A stretch of DNA of 64,000 bases from an uncultured Alphaproteobacteria bacterium (GTDB taxonomy: Bacteria; Pseudomonadota; Alphaproteobacteria; HIMB59; GCA-002718135), in the NCBI GenBank assembly GCA_902567855.1, contig CACFOQ010000005.1, positions 42,874-106,873 on the forward strand. Reading direction: 5' to 3'. A program made the translations under genes and the position numbers. The notes beneath the pieces were generated by a model. That model was not told the DNA's origin, ran no database searches, and saw nothing but the letters and a program-made list of their open reading frames with translations. The stretch's first letter is position 1; each line of letters opens with the position of its first letter. Of this stretch, positions 10,691 to 24,122 are shown piece after piece.

Positions 10691-13591
10691 ATGAACGACA
10701 GTTTTCTTAATAGTGCAAATGCGCCTTACGTGGCAGAGCTGTTTTTTAAATTCAAAGAAGATCCAAATTCAATTGATAAAAGTTGGAGCAATTTTTTTGA
10801 AACTTTTCATGAAGATGATTTGGCAATTTTATCTGATTTTGGTGGACCAGAATGGAAAAAAAGAACATCAAATGTAATAGATAATGTTTCTTTTGATAAA
10901 GTTATACGATCAATAGGTAACATCGATGAAAATAATTTTAAAAGTTCTACAATTGATTCAATAAGAGCGCTGCGATTAATAAGAGCTTTTAGAATCAATG
11001 GACATTTAATTGCTGATTTAGATCCACTAAATCTTCATATAAAAAATTATCATCCTGAGCTAGATTACAGATCATATGGATTTACTGATAGAGATTTAGA
11101 CAAAGAAATATTTATTGATGGAAGTTTAGGTTTAGAAAAAACATCTTTAAAAAATATTATTCAAATTGTTAAGGATACTTATTCATCTTCAATTGGTATA
11201 GAATTTTTACATATTCAATCTCCAGAACAAAAACAATGGATTCAAGAACGTATTGAAGAGGTACAAAATAAAACAAACTTTACTAATCAAGGAAAAAAAG
11301 CAATCTTTAAAAGATTAGCTGAATCTGAATTATTTGAACAATATTTAGATAAAAAATTCTTAGGCACAAAAAGATATGGTGTAGAGGGTGGAGAATCCAT
11401 GATACCTGGAATAGAGCAGATAGTTAAACAATCTTGTTTAGCTGACGTGGAAAATATTTTTTTTGGAACAGCGCATAGAGGAAGATTAACATTACTTGCT
11501 ACAGTTTTGGGAATGCCCTATCGAGGTATTTTGTCAAAATTTCAAGGTAATCTTAATGATCCTAATGAAGTATTAGGTTCTGGTGATGTAAAGTACCATT
11601 TAGGTGTTTCAAGTGATAGAGAATTTAATGGAAAAAAAATCCATTTATCACTAACACCTAATCCCTCTCATCTGGAGGCTGTTGACCCAGTATTAGTTGG
11701 CAAAGTTAGAGCCAAACAAACTTTACTTAAAGATAAATTAAACAATAAAGTTTTTGGTATATTAATTCATGGGGATGCAGCAATGGCTGGACAAGGAATT
11801 GTAGCTGAAACATTTGCTATGTCTCAACTAAGAGGTTTTAGGACTGGAGGCACAGTGCATTTTGTAATTAATAATCAAATAGGTTTTACTACTACCCCAC
11901 ACTATGGCAGATCTGCCCCTTATTGTACTGAAATTGCTAAAATGGTTCAGGCTCCTATATTTCATGTTAATGGTGATGACCCTGAAGCTGTTGTTCATGT
12001 ATGTAGATTAGCAGCAGAATATAGAAATCTTTTTAAAGAAGATGTTGTTGTTGATATGTTTTGCTATCGACGTTCAGGGCATAATGAAGCTGATGAACCA
12101 TCTTTTACTCAACCGCTTATGTATAAAGCAATAGATAATCATCCAACAACATTAAAGATTTATGAAAAAAAATTAATTGAAGAAAATATTATTAGTGAAG
12201 AAGAATCAAAAAAAATACTAACTGATTTTAGAAAATTTCTCGATGAAGAGTTTGAATCTGCAAAATCTTATAAACCAAATAAAGCTGACTGGTTGGATGG
12301 TACTTGGAAAGGATTTAAAACAGCATCTCTTGATGCAAGAAAAGGAAAAACTTCTTTTATTGAAAAAAATTTAATTGAGATTGGAAAGCAAATTCATCAT
12401 ATCCCTGATGATTTTAATGCTCATAAAAAAATTAGAAAAATTTATCAAGAAAGAAAACAATCTATAATAGATGGAAAAAATATTGATTGGGCAACTGCAG
12501 AGTCATTAGCTTTTGCCACACTTTTAAAAGAAGGCTATGGAGTACGTTTATCAGGTCAAGATGTTGGCAGAGGCACTTTTAGTCAACGTCACGGAGTTTT
12601 GTATGATCAAGAAAATGAAAATCGTTTTGTTCCATTACGTCATTTTACAAAAGAACAGGGATTATATGAAATTGTTGATAGTTTTTTATCTGAATTTGGT
12701 GTTCTTGGTTTTGAATATGGATATTCTCAAGCTGATCCAAAAACTTTGGTTTTATGGGAAGCACAATTTGGTGATTTTGCCAATGGCGCTCAAATAATTA
12801 TTGATCAATTTATCACAACAGGCGAGAGAAAGTGGCTTCGTATGTCAGGTTTGACAATTTTGTTACCACATGGTCATGAAGGTCAAGGTCCTGAACACTC
12901 AAGCTCTAGAATTGAAAGATTTTTAACTATGTGTGCCGAAGATAATATTCAAGTTGCTAACTGCACTAGTCCTGCAAATTATTTTCATATTTTGCGTCGA
13001 CAACTTTTAAGAGATTTTCGAAAACCATTAATTTTAATGACACCAAAATCTACCTTGAGGCATAAAAAAAATACTTCATCTATAGATGAGTTTATTAATG
13101 GCTCAACCTTTCACCGAGTTCTAAGCGACCCTATTCAAGAAGGTGAACAAAAAAATATTAAAAGATTAATTTTATGTTCTGGAAAAATATATTTTGAATT
13201 ACAAGATTATATAGAAAAATTAAAAAAGACGGGGATACATATTGTAAGAATAGAACAGCTGTATCCTTTTCCATATGAAACTCTTACTGAGTCAATAAAA
13301 AATTTTAATAATTGTGAGATGATATGGTGTCAAGAAGAACCAAAAAATATGGGAGCATGGGTTTTTGTTAAAAATCGTATTGAGAATGTTTTGAAAACTA
13401 TTAATGCTAAGCAATTAGACTTACATTTTATTGGAAGAAGAGCTGCGGCATCTCCTGCTACAGGTGTATTTGATCGACATCTTGCTAATCAGCAAAATAT
13501 ACTGAGATTAGCTACAGAAGCTGATTTAGAAGAAATTAAAAAAGAAAATAAAGGAGTTTCTTTAGTAAAATATAAACTGCCAATTGAATAA
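10691..13591 (+). CDS. sucA: 2-oxoglutarate dehydrogenase E1 component
   Basis: At 966 residues this is a typical thiamine-diphosphate-dependent E1. Visible motifs are FFGTAHRGRLTLLA, HLSLTPNPSHLEAVDPV, IHGDAAMAGQG and CYRRSGHNEADEPSFTQP in the first half. In the second half are GQDVGRGTFSQRHGV and LLPHGHEGQGPEHSSSR. It decarboxylates 2-oxoglutarate and passes the succinyl group to the lipoyl domain of SucB. It follows the 53-nt gap after sucD and precedes sucB by 32 nt. Confidence 0.98.
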   Translation: MNDSFLNSANAPYVAELFFKFKEDPNSIDKSWSNFFETFHEDDLAILSDFGGPEWKKRTSNVIDNVSFDKVIRSIGNIDENNFKSSTIDSIRALRLIRAFRINGHLIADLDPLNLHIKNYHPELDYRSYGFTDRDLDKEIFIDGSLGLEKTSLKNIIQIVKDTYSSSIGIEFLHIQSPEQKQWIQERIEEVQNKTNFTNQGKKAIFKRLAESELFEQYLDKKFLGTKRYGVEGGESMIPGIEQIVKQSCLADVENIFFGTAHRGRLTLLATVLGMPYRGILSKFQGNLNDPNEVLGSGDVKYHLGVSSDREFNGKKIHLSLTPNPSHLEAVDPVLVGKVRAKQTLLKDKLNNKVFGILIHGDAAMAGQGIVAETFAMSQLRGFRTGGTVHFVINNQIGFTTTPHYGRSAPYCTEIAKMVQAPIFHVNGDDPEAVVHVCRLAAEYRNLFKEDVVVDMFCYRRSGHNEADEPSFTQPLMYKAIDNHPTTLKIYEKKLIEENIISEEESKKILTDFRKFLDEEFESAKSYKPNKADWLDGTWKGFKTASLDARKGKTSFIEKNLIEIGKQIHHIPDDFNAHKKIRKIYQERKQSIIDGKNIDWATAESLAFATLLKEGYGVRLSGQDVGRGTFSQRHGVLYDQENENRFVPLRHFTKEQGLYEIVDSFLSEFGVLGFEYGYSQADPKTLVLWEAQFGDFANGAQIIIDQFITTGERKWLRMSGLTILLPHGHEGQGPEHSSSRIERFLTMCAEDNIQVANCTSPANYFHILRRQLLRDFRKPLILMTPKSTLRHKKNTSSIDEFINGSTFHRVLSDPIQEGEQKNIKRLILCSGKIYFELQDYIEKLKKTGIHIVRIEQLYPFPYETLTESIKNFNNCEMIWCQEEPKNMGAWVFVKNRIENVLKTINAKQLDLHFIGRRAAASPATGVFDRHLANQQNILRLATEADLEEIKKENKGVSLVKYKLPIE

Positions 13592-13623
13592 AAAAAGTAA
13601 AATGATAAATAGAGATAAACACA

Positions 13624-14820
13624 ATGACTGTTGAATTAATAGTTCCTACTTTAGGTGAATCTATCACTGAGGCTACTGTTTCTAAATGGTTAAAAAAGGT
13701 TGGCGAGCCTTTTGATATCGATGAGCCTTTGGTTGAAATAGAGACTGATAAAATTACAGTTGAAGTTCCAGCACCTCAGGCAGGATCTTTATCAGAAATT
13801 AAAGCCAAAGAAGGTTCTGATATTCATATTGGTGGTGTGTTAGGAATTATTGGAGATTCTAATGGTTCAAAAAAAATTCAAACTAATGAAACAAAAAATA
13901 TCGAACCAAAAAAAGAAAAAATCGTTGAACAAAATATAAAGGATAATAAAAAAATAAATAAAAATAATAATAAATTATCTCCATCAGTAAAAAAAATGCT
14001 TGTAGAAAATAATCTTGATGCAAGTTCTATTAAAACACAACGAGATGATGGTCGAATTACAAAAGAGGATATTTTAAATCATTTAGAAGGAAAAAATTCA
14101 TTAAAAAAACAAAAATCTACTGATAGAGAAGAAATAGTTCCTATGTCTAAAATCAGACAAACTATAGCAACACGATTAAAAGAATCACAAAATACTGCAG
14201 CTATCTTAACTACCTTTAATGAAGTTGATATGTCAGCTATCATAGAAATACGCGAGAAAAAAAATGATGATTTTAAAGAGCGTTATGGGGTCAAATTAGG
14301 ATTCATGTCCTTTTTTGTAAAAGCTGCAGTGATGAGTCTTCAAGAATTTCCTGCTGTTAATGCTGAAATACGCGAAAACAATATTGTTTACAAAAATCAT
14401 TTTGATATTGGTATTGCTGTTGGTACTGAAAAAGGATTAGTTGTTCCAGTTTTAACTAATGCTGATGAAATGACTTTTGGAGATATTGAAAAGAAAATAG
14501 TTGAACTAAGTGACAAGGCTAAAGAGGGAAGTTTAACTATGGATGATTTAAGTGGAGGAACTTTTACTATATCAAATGGAGGAGTCTATGGTTCTATGTT
14601 AAGCACACCTATTATTAATAGACCACAATCAGGTATTTTAGGTATGCATAATATTCAAAAAAGAGCTGTTGTTGTAGATGATGAAATTGTTGCTCGTCCC
14701 ATGATGTATTTGGCATTTAGTTATGATCATCGTATTATTGATGGCAAAGAAAGTGTTGGTTTTCTTGTAAAAATTAAATCTTTGCTAGAAAATCCCTCAA
14801 AGATTGTATTAGGTATTTAG
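13624..14820 (+). CDS. sucB: 2-oxoglutarate dehydrogenase E2 (dihydrolipoyl succinyltransferase)
   Basis: The 398-residue protein has three parts. The N-terminal lipoyl domain carries the lipoylated Lys43 in [13 protein letters not shown] Lys/Asn-rich linker leads to the peripheral-subunit-binding domain around residues 118-155 ([24 protein letters not shown]). The C-terminal catalytic domain has [11 protein letters not shown] with His369 and Asp373. A single lipoyl domain is normal for the succinyl-transferring enzyme. lpd begins at the next base after its stop. Confidence 0.97.
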   Translation: MTVELIVPTLGESITEATVSKWLKKVGEPFDIDEPLVEIETDKITVEVPAPQAGSLSEIKAKEGSDIHIGGVLGIIGDSNGSKKIQTNETKNIEPKKEKIVEQNIKDNKKINKNNNKLSPSVKKMLVENNLDASSIKTQRDDGRITKEDILNHLEGKNSLKKQKSTDREEIVPMSKIRQTIATRLKESQNTAAILTTFNEVDMSAIIEIREKKNDDFKERYGVKLGFMSFFVKAAVMSLQEFPAVNAEIRENNIVYKNHFDIGIAVGTEKGLVVPVLTNADEMTFGDIEKKIVELSDKAKEGSLTMDDLSGGTFTISNGGVYGSMLSTPIINRPQSGILGMHNIQKRAVVVDDEIVARPMMYLAFSYDHRIIDGKESVGFLVKIKSLLENPSKIVLGI

Positions 14821-16218
14821 ATGGTTGATTTTGATGTAATTGTTGTTGGAGCTGGACCAGGAGGATATGTTGCAGCAATAAGAGCAGCACAACTTGGAAT
14901 GAAAGTAGCATGTGTAGAAAAAGAATCAACGTTGGGTGGTACTTGTTTGAACATCGGATGTATTCCTTCAAAAGCTTTATTGAATTCATCAGAAAAATTT
15001 ATGGATATCTCAAAACATGCTGAAGAGCATGGAATTAAGGCTACAAAAATAGAACTTGATTTAGCAAAACTAATGCAACGTAAAGATAAAATTGTAAAAC
15101 AACTTACAGGAGGAATTGGTTTTCTATTCAAAAAAAATAAAATTGAACATATTAGTGGCTCAGCATCTTTTATTGATAGTAAAACAATTCTTGTTAAATC
15201 TGCAAAAGAAGAAAAAAAACTTTCAGCTAAAAATTTTATTATAGCCACAGGATCTTCTTCTATTGAAATACCTAGTATGCCAATTGATGAAAAACAAATT
15301 GTTACATCAACTGGTGCTCTTTCTCTACAATCAGTTCCAAAATCTATGTTGGTTGTTGGAGGAGGATATATTGGTTTAGAGATGGGATCTGTTTGGTCAA
15401 GACTTGGAACAAAAGTAACAGTAGTAGAAGCATTAGACCGTATTGTTCCAACTATGGACGGAGAGATCGCATCTAATTTTATGAAGGCCTTACAAAAACA
15501 AGGTATAGAATTTAAATTATCTCATAAAGTTAATAATGCAAAAATAAATAAAGATAATGTTGAAGTATCTATAGAATCATCTGAAAAAAAAGAACTTAAA
15601 GAAAAATATGAAATTGTTCTTATGTCAGTTGGAAGAAAACCAAACTCGGAAGGATTAAATTTAGAAAAAATCGGTGTTAACTTAGATGAAAAAAAAGCAA
15701 TAAAAATTAATCAAGAATTTAAAACAAGTGTTGATGGCATTTATGCAATTGGAGATGTTGCACCTGGACCAATGCTAGCGCATAAAGCAGAAGAAGAAGG
15801 TGTTGCATGTATAGAATTAATTCATGGTCAAAAAACACATATGAACTATGATATTATTCCAGCTATAGTTTATACAAATCCTGAAGTTGCTTCCGTTGGC
15901 AAAACAGAAGAACAACTTAAAGAACTTAAAATTGAATACAAGATTGGAAAGTTTCCTTTTATGGCAAATGGCAGAGCCCTCACTACATCCACTACCGAAG
16001 GTTTTGTTAAAATTTTAGCTGATAAAAAAACAGACTCAATTTTAGGTGCGCATATTATAGGTCATGATGCAGGTCAGCTAATTGCTGAAATTGTCACTAC
16101 AATGGAATTTGGCGGTAGCGCCGAAGATATTGCTCGTATTTGTCATGCTCATCCAACAACAAGTGAAGCAGTTAAAGAGGCAGCAATGAATGTAGATGGT
16201 AGGGCTATTCATATTTAA
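14821..16218 (+). CDS. lpd: Dihydrolipoamide dehydrogenase (E3)
   Basis: This 465-residue flavoprotein has the FAD-binding GAGPGGYVAAI at residues 10-20, the redox-active disulfide Cys42/Cys47 in GGTCLNIGCIPSK, an NAD-binding GGGYIGLEMGS in the middle, the second FAD motif YAIGDVAPGPMLAHKA, and the C-terminal HAHPTTSEA with the catalytic His/Glu pair. It reoxidises the lipoyl groups of the 2-oxoglutarate dehydrogenase complex. It is the last gene of the TCA block, and its 3' end overlaps the convergent DUF484 gene by 14 nt. Confidence 0.98.
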   Translation: MVDFDVIVVGAGPGGYVAAIRAAQLGMKVACVEKESTLGGTCLNIGCIPSKALLNSSEKFMDISKHAEEHGIKATKIELDLAKLMQRKDKIVKQLTGGIGFLFKKNKIEHISGSASFIDSKTILVKSAKEEKKLSAKNFIIATGSSSIEIPSMPIDEKQIVTSTGALSLQSVPKSMLVVGGGYIGLEMGSVWSRLGTKVTVVEALDRIVPTMDGEIASNFMKALQKQGIEFKLSHKVNNAKINKDNVEVSIESSEKKELKEKYEIVLMSVGRKPNSEGLNLEKIGVNLDEKKAIKINQEFKTSVDGIYAIGDVAPGPMLAHKAEEEGVACIELIHGQKTHMNYDIIPAIVYTNPEVASVGKTEEQLKELKIEYKIGKFPFMANGRALTTSTTEGFVKILADKKTDSILGAHIIGHDAGQLIAEIVTTMEFGGSAEDIARICHAHPTTSEAVKEAAMNVDGRAIHI

Positions 16219-16879
16219 ATTGATGAATTTTATTCTCAATAATTTTTATTAAATATTCGATAAGATCAACCTGTTGATCAGGATTAAATTTATTGATATC
16301 TTTTGATCCCATAGCAACAACAAACATGTCTTCCTGAAAATTAATTTTTAATAAAATATAGGATTTTATTTGTGGTGATTTATTGGGAAAGAATAACAAG
16401 ACGCCTTTAGAATTTTGATTTAAGTTTGTCATCGCTTTGTCACGAAAATAACTTTTTGCTACGCGCGTATCTATTTTTTGAACTTTGTTGATGCTAATAT
16501 TATTATTTGTACTAAAACAATTAATATATTCACAACCAAGAAGTATTTTAAAATCTGATAAAATAACACTAAAGACTTTTGCTAGTGATTTGCTGTTAAG
16601 AATTTTAAGTGATGATTTGAGAATTCTTTTTTGAGATTGCATGTGACTTTTGCCAGCTAAAAGAATTTCAGTCATTTGATTTTGCAGATCTATATTTTCT
16701 TGAGAAATTTTTTTGTATCTATATGCATCTAAATCAATAATCTTTTCAGAACCATTATCTTTTAAAGGAAAATTGAGCCCTTTAATTAGTTCTGGATACT
16801 TAATAAAAAAATTTTTATTTTTTTTTAAATATTCAATGACAATCTCTTCCGAGGAGTTTTTGTCATTTTCTTTTTTCAT
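16205..16879 (-). CDS. DUF484 family protein
   Basis: The 224-residue soluble protein opens with a charged segment, then IVIEYLKKNKNFFIKYPELIKGL, the hallmark start of the DUF484 (YigA-like) family, and continues with a GAF-like remainder of alternating strands and helices. The biochemical role is not established; family members are often found beside xerC. Here it lies just downstream of the small transaldolase gene (2-nt gap) and converges with lpd. Confidence 0.8.
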   Translation of the reverse strand: MKKENDKNSSEEIVIEYLKKNKNFFIKYPELIKGLNFPLKDNGSEKIIDLDAYRYKKISQENIDLQNQMTEILLAGKSHMQSQKRILKSSLKILNSKSLAKVFSVILSDFKILLGCEYINCFSTNNNISINKVQKIDTRVAKSYFRDKAMTNLNQNSKGVLLFFPNKSPQIKSYILLKINFQEDMFVVAMGSKDINKFNPDQQVDLIEYLIKIIENKIHQFKYE

Positions 16880-16881
16880 AC

Positions 16882-17541
16882 TTACTTAGGAAGTATAGAT
16901 TGCCCAGTTTTTGCCCAGTCATCAAGAAAAGCTTTTAGGCCTTTGTCGGTTAAAGAATGATCGTATAGTTCATAAATTACTTTTGGAGGTAGGGTAGCAA
17001 CGTGAGCTCCAATAACTGCTGAATCAATTACATGCTGCTTAGTACGTATAGAAGCAACTAGAACCTCTGTTTCAAAAGCATAGTTTTCATACATTATTAC
17101 TATATCTTCTATAAGGTCCATCCCTTTTTCTCCGATGTCATCTAGCCTTCCAACAAAAGGTGAGATAAATGAAGCACCCGCTTTAGCAGCTAATAAAGCT
17201 TGAGCAGCAGAAAAACATAATGTGACATTCACCATAATTCCTTTTTCGCGAAGAGACTTGCACGTTTTAAGACCATCAATAGTTAAAGGAACTTTAACAG
17301 CAACATTTTTTGCTAATGAAGCTAAATATTCACCTTCTTCAAGCATTTTTGTAAAATCAGTAGCTGTAACTTCAGCACTGACAGGGCCATTAACAATCGA
17401 ACAGATATTTTTAATTGTTTCAGCCATATCTGCTCCTTGTTTAGCAATAAGTGAGGGATTTGTTGTAACTCCATCAACGAATCCAGTTGGAATCAATTTC
17501 TCTATATCCTCTATATTTGCTGTATCTACAAAAAACTTCAT
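16882..17541 (-). CDS. fsa: Small transaldolase / fructose-6-phosphate aldolase
   Basis: The 219-residue TIM-barrel protein begins [13 protein letters not shown] and has [10 protein letters not shown] at 23-32, the Schiff-base Lys83 in [22 protein letters not shown] and SPFVGRLDD. These place it in the short transaldolase/FSA group. Members act either as transaldolase (pentose phosphate pathway) or as fructose-6-phosphate aldolase, and the sequence alone does not decide which. The symbol is therefore tentative; tal is the alternative. It is divergent from priA, with only 63 nt between the two starts. Confidence 0.88.
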   Translation of the reverse strand: MKFFVDTANIEDIEKLIPTGFVDGVTTNPSLIAKQGADMAETIKNICSIVNGPVSAEVTATDFTKMLEEGEYLASLAKNVAVKVPLTIDGLKTCKSLREKGIMVNVTLCFSAAQALLAAKAGASFISPFVGRLDDIGEKGMDLIEDIVIMYENYAFETEVLVASIRTKQHVIDSAVIGAHVATLPPKVIYELYDHSLTDKGLKAFLDDWAKTGQSILPK

Positions 17542-17604
17542 AGATTTATCTATAACATAAAAGTAATATTTAAAAAAATAAGAAATAAATTAATTAAAAA
17601 AAAT

Positions 17605-19572
17605 ATGTTTTGTAATATCATTGTCACTAGGCCTTTTGATCAATATTTCACCTATAAACTAAAAAAAGGACAAATTGTCAAAGAAGGAACTATTGTTAGA
17701 GTTCCATTTGGGAGAACAAAGAATCAGTTAGGAATGGTCATAGAGACTATGCGAACATTGCCTGAGAAAAAAGAATATAAACTTAAAAATGTTGAATATG
17801 TTTTTGAAGAAATCTTACTAAGTAAGCAAATAATAAGATTAATTAATTGGATTAGTGATTACACGCTCGAGCCTAGAGGACTTGTACTTAAGCTATTTTT
17901 AATTAATAATAAAATTTTTGAAGAGAATAAAATTGAACAAAAAAATAATTTATTTAAGCCTAATGTTGTTAAATTAAATAATGATCAAGCAATTGCCTCA
18001 CAAAAAATAAAAGACTTATTGTTTAAATTTTATTCACCAATTGTTTTGGAGGGAGTAACGGGCTCAGGTAAAACTGAAGTATATTTTGAAATTGTAGAAG
18101 AGGTATACAAAAAAAATAAACAAATATTAATTATGGTACCTGAAATTTCTTTAACACCTCAATTGGAAAAAAGATTTTTAGAAAGATTTGGTTTTAATCC
18201 TGAAGTATGGCATTCAAAAATTTCAGATAAAAAAAGAAAAAGTATTTGGTCCCGTTCTTATTTAGGAGAGCCGATAGTAGTTATAGGTGCTAGGTCTTCA
18301 TTATTTCTTCCATTTAAAAAACTAGGTTTAATAATTGTTGATGAAGAACACGATATTTCCTACAAACAAGAAGATAACATTCGTTATCATGCAAGAGATA
18401 TAGCCACTGTAAGAGCAAAAATTGAAAAATGTAATATTATTTTATCCTCTGCTACACCATCTTTGGAGACACAAAACAATATAAATAAAAAAAAATATAA
18501 ACATGTTTTCTTAAAATCACAATTTTCAGGAATCGAATTACCTAAAATTGAATTAATTAATTTAAATGAAAATTTATTAAAAAAAGATAAATGGATTTCT
18601 CAGCCAATTATTGACGAATTAACTTCTTGTTTAAATAAAAAAGAACAAGCATTATTATTTTTAAATAGAAGGGGCTACTCTCCGCTAAGTTTGTGTTTTG
18701 AGTGCGGATATAGATACCAGTGTAACCAATGTACTTCATGGTTAGTAATGCATAGATCAAAAAAGCGTTTGTTATGTCACCACTGCGGTGTAATTTACCC
18801 TATAAAATCTGATTGTCCAAAATGTGAATCTAAAGAATCAATAAAATTAATTGGACCAGGAATTGAACGTATTCAAGAAGAGCTTGGTATTTTGTTTCCA
18901 CAATATAGGATTGGAGTAATGTCGAGTGATGTTGCAAACACACCAAATAAAATTAAAAATATAGTAGAAAATTTTGAAAATAATAAAATAGATATTCTAG
19001 TAGCTACCCAGATAATGGCTAAAGGATATCATTTTCCCAATTTGTCTTTTGTGGGAGTTTTGGATGCTGATGCTGGTTTAACTGGAGGGGATATGAGGGC
19101 CATAGAAAGAACTTATAACTTATTGCAACAAGTAAGTGGCAGAGCTGGAAGGGCCAATAAAAGAGGCAAAGTTTTAATTCAAACTTATTTTCCTGATCAA
19201 GAAGTTATTCAATCTTTAATAAAAAGGGATCGTAAATTATTTGTACAACAAGCTCTCAAAGATAGGGAAACATTTAATATCCCTCCCTTTACATATATGA
19301 CATCAATTATTATATCAGGGCATGCAAAAAGTCAGGCAGAAAGTTACGCTCAAAAATTAGTACAGCACAATTTTTCTTCAAAAAATATTAATATTTTAGG
19401 TCCTGTCGAAGCGCCTATTTTTTTACTCAGAGGTCAGCATAGATATAGAATATTAATAAAAGGAAGTTCAAGAAAACTTCTTAATGAATACACCAAATTT
19501 TTACTTAAAAAATACCCTCTACCGCCATCACTAAAGCGAATAATTGATGTTGATCCATATACTTTTATGTAA
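17605..19572 (+). CDS. priA: Primosomal protein N' (replication restart helicase PriA)
   Basis: This 655-residue helicase has an N-terminal DNA-binding domain (residues 1-100), Walker A GVTGSGKT at 150-157, DEEH at 246-249, then a cysteine-rich insertion around 365-410 with paired cysteines (CFECGYRYQCNQC, CHHCGVIYPIKSDCPKC) that binds two zinc ions. GDMRAIERTYNLLQQVSGRAGR is helicase motif VI. It is shorter than the E. coli protein (about 730), which is common in alphaproteobacteria. PriA reloads the replisome at stalled forks. The 5' neighbour is fsa and the 3' neighbour is the atp operon. Confidence 0.96.
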   Translation: MFCNIIVTRPFDQYFTYKLKKGQIVKEGTIVRVPFGRTKNQLGMVIETMRTLPEKKEYKLKNVEYVFEEILLSKQIIRLINWISDYTLEPRGLVLKLFLINNKIFEENKIEQKNNLFKPNVVKLNNDQAIASQKIKDLLFKFYSPIVLEGVTGSGKTEVYFEIVEEVYKKNKQILIMVPEISLTPQLEKRFLERFGFNPEVWHSKISDKKRKSIWSRSYLGEPIVVIGARSSLFLPFKKLGLIIVDEEHDISYKQEDNIRYHARDIATVRAKIEKCNIILSSATPSLETQNNINKKKYKHVFLKSQFSGIELPKIELINLNENLLKKDKWISQPIIDELTSCLNKKEQALLFLNRRGYSPLSLCFECGYRYQCNQCTSWLVMHRSKKRLLCHHCGVIYPIKSDCPKCESKESIKLIGPGIERIQEELGILFPQYRIGVMSSDVANTPNKIKNIVENFENNKIDILVATQIMAKGYHFPNLSFVGVLDADAGLTGGDMRAIERTYNLLQQVSGRAGRANKRGKVLIQTYFPDQEVIQSLIKRDRKLFVQQALKDRETFNIPPFTYMTSIIISGHAKSQAESYAQKLVQHNFSSKNINILGPVEAPIFLLRGQHRYRILIKGSSRKLLNEYTKFLLKKYPLPPSLKRIIDVDPYTFM

Positions 19573-19620
19573 TTTACCCACAGATTCAAAAAATTGTGTC
19601 GAAATACTCACTTTAGTAGA

Positions 19621-19635
19621 TAAACTCACAGTTTA
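19621..19635. repeat. Inverted repeat in the atp upstream region
   Basis: TAAACT and AGTTTA flank a 3-nt centre, a perfect 6-bp inverted repeat in the 119-nt gap between priA and atpH. It has no T-run after it, so it does not look like a terminator. It could be an operator or leader hairpin of the atp operon. The same gap contains TTACCCACA (19573-19581), one base from the DnaA-box consensus, and no gene. Confidence 0.3.
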
Positions 19636-19691
19636 CCTTGATTTTCTGATGTGTTAATACCCATTCTCAATTCCTAATTTGGAGAACATTA

Positions 19692-20249
19692 ATGGCATCA
19701 CAATTATCTTCTGGCGACCTAATATCAGATCGTTATGCTTCAGCGCTATATGATTTAGCGTCAGAAAAAAAATTAGTAGATGTAGTTTTAGATGATCTTT
19801 TATTTATCCAATCAACGATAAAAAATAATAAAGATTTAAAATTAGTTATAAAAAGCCCTCTAATAAAATCTAATGATAAATTAGAAATTTTACAAAACAT
19901 ATTAAAATCTAAAAACCCAAATGAATTATCCTCAACCTTTTTAAAAGTTTTATCTAAAAATAAAAGATTTCAAAAAACAGTTGATATAATTGCTCAATTT
20001 AAAAATATTAATGCACATAAAAGAGGTGATGTTTTAGCAGATATAACTTCTGCAGAAAAACTATCCAATGAACAACAAGATAATATTAAAGAACAGTTAA
20101 GAACAATTTTAGGTGATAAGCTTTCACTTAGTTATAAAGTTGATGAGCAAATAATAGGTGGTTTGATTATTAAGGTAGGTTCCAAAATGATTGACACATC
20201 TTTGTCTAATAAAATAAATAAACTCAAGATTGCAATGAAGGGGGCATAA
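19692..20249 (+). CDS. atpH: ATP synthase F1 delta subunit
   Basis: The 185-residue protein has the delta/OSCP pattern: [16 protein letters not shown] near the start, mostly helical middle and a C-terminal [24 protein letters not shown]. It links the F1 head to the peripheral stalk. An upstream GGAGA about 7 nt before the ATG is a good ribosome binding site. Its stop overlaps atpA by one base (TAATG). The F0 genes are not in this window; separate F0 and F1 operons are usual in alphaproteobacteria. Confidence 0.95.
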   Translation: MASQLSSGDLISDRYASALYDLASEKKLVDVVLDDLLFIQSTIKNNKDLKLVIKSPLIKSNDKLEILQNILKSKNPNELSSTFLKVLSKNKRFQKTVDIIAQFKNINAHKRGDVLADITSAEKLSNEQQDNIKEQLRTILGDKLSLSYKVDEQIIGGLIIKVGSKMIDTSLSNKINKLKIAMKGA

Positions 20250-21784
20250 TGGAAATTAAAGCTGCAGAAATTTCATCAGTAATAAAAGACCAAATATCAA
20301 ATTTTGAAACCAAAGCAGATGTTGCTGAAGTTGGAACAGTTTTAAGTGTTGGAGATGGAATCGCTAGAGTCTATGGTTTAGATCAGGTTCAGGCGGGTGA
20401 AATGGTAGAGTTTCCTGGTGGAGTTAAAGGTATGGCTCTAAATTTAGAAATGGACAATGTAGGTGTTAGTATTTTTGGTGATGATACAGGTATTAAAGAA
20501 GGAGATACCGTTAAACGTACAGGAGAAATTGTTGATGTACCAGTAGGTAAAGAATTATTGGGCAGAGTAGTTGATGGTTTAGGTAACCCGATTGATGGAA
20601 AGGGTCCAATTAATTCTAAAGACAGAAGAAGAATTGAATTAAAAGCTCCAGGAATTATACCAAGACAAAGTGTATCAGAACCAATGCAGACTGGGATAAA
20701 AGCTTTAGATGCACTTGTCCCTATAGGAAGAGGTCAAAGAGAGTTAATTATTGGAGACAGACAAACAGGCAAAACTGCCGTAGCTATTGATACTATTTTA
20801 AATCAAAAAACAGTCAATGAATCTAACAATGAAAAAGAAAAGCTATATTGTATTTATGTAGCTATTGGTCAAAAGAGATCAACAGTTGCACAAATAGTTA
20901 AAACGCTAGAAGACAATGGAGCAATGGAATACACAATAGTTGTGAGTGCAACAGCTTCTGAACCGGCTCCACTTCAATTTTTATCAGCCTACACAGGCTG
21001 TACAATGGGAGAGTTTTTTAGAGATAATGGTATGCATGCTTTAATTGTTTATGATGATTTGTCTAAACAAGCAGTAGCATATAGACAAATGTCTTTACTA
21101 CTTAGAAGACCACCAGGACGTGAAGCTTATCCAGGAGACGTTTTTTATATTCATAGTAGACTTTTAGAAAGAGCTGCTAAAATGAGTGATGAGCATGGAG
21201 GAGGTAGCTTAACTGCTCTTCCAGTTATTGAAACTCAAGCAGGCGATTTATCTGCATATATTCCAACAAATGTTATTTCAATTACAGATGGACAGATATT
21301 TCTTGAAACAAATTTATTTTTTGCTGGAATTCGACCAGCAATTAATGTTGGATTATCAGTTAGCAGGGTTGGATCTGCAGCACAAACTAAAGCAATGAAA
21401 AAGATTGCAGGACCAGTAAAACTTGAGTTAGCTCAATACAGGGAAATGGCAGCATTTGCTCAATTTGCTTCTGATCTTGACGCTTCTACTAAACAGCTTC
21501 TAGATCGAGGAGCAAGGTTAGTTGAAATATTAAAACAAGGACAATATTCTCCCCTTACTGTACCAGAGCAAGTAGTGTCTATTTATGCAGGTGTAAGGGG
21601 CTATTTAGATAAAATTGCTGTGAATGATGTAGTACGTTTTGAATCTGAAGTTATGTCAGAAGTTAGAACTAATCATTCAGATTGGCTTGAATCTTTGGCA
21701 AATGAAAAAGAATTATCCAAAGAGAATGATGAAAAACTAAAATCTATTCTTGATGGATTTGTAGATAAATTTTTAAATAGTTAA
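20249..21784 (+). CDS. atpA: ATP synthase F1 alpha subunit
   Basis: This 511-residue protein has the P-loop GDRQTGKT, the [20 protein letters not shown] segment and the arginine-finger-containing [17 protein letters not shown]. The length is normal. It forms the non-catalytic nucleotide sites of the F1 hexamer together with AtpD. It is coupled to atpH by a one-base overlap and followed by atpG after 3 nt. Confidence 0.98.
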   Translation: MEIKAAEISSVIKDQISNFETKADVAEVGTVLSVGDGIARVYGLDQVQAGEMVEFPGGVKGMALNLEMDNVGVSIFGDDTGIKEGDTVKRTGEIVDVPVGKELLGRVVDGLGNPIDGKGPINSKDRRRIELKAPGIIPRQSVSEPMQTGIKALDALVPIGRGQRELIIGDRQTGKTAVAIDTILNQKTVNESNNEKEKLYCIYVAIGQKRSTVAQIVKTLEDNGAMEYTIVVSATASEPAPLQFLSAYTGCTMGEFFRDNGMHALIVYDDLSKQAVAYRQMSLLLRRPPGREAYPGDVFYIHSRLLERAAKMSDEHGGGSLTALPVIETQAGDLSAYIPTNVISITDGQIFLETNLFFAGIRPAINVGLSVSRVGSAAQTKAMKKIAGPVKLELAQYREMAAFAQFASDLDASTKQLLDRGARLVEILKQGQYSPLTVPEQVVSIYAGVRGYLDKIAVNDVVRFESEVMSEVRTNHSDWLESLANEKELSKENDEKLKSILDGFVDKFLNS

Positions 21785-21787
21785 TTT

Positions 21788-24121
<2,334 letters not shown>

Positions 24122-24122
<1 letters not shown>
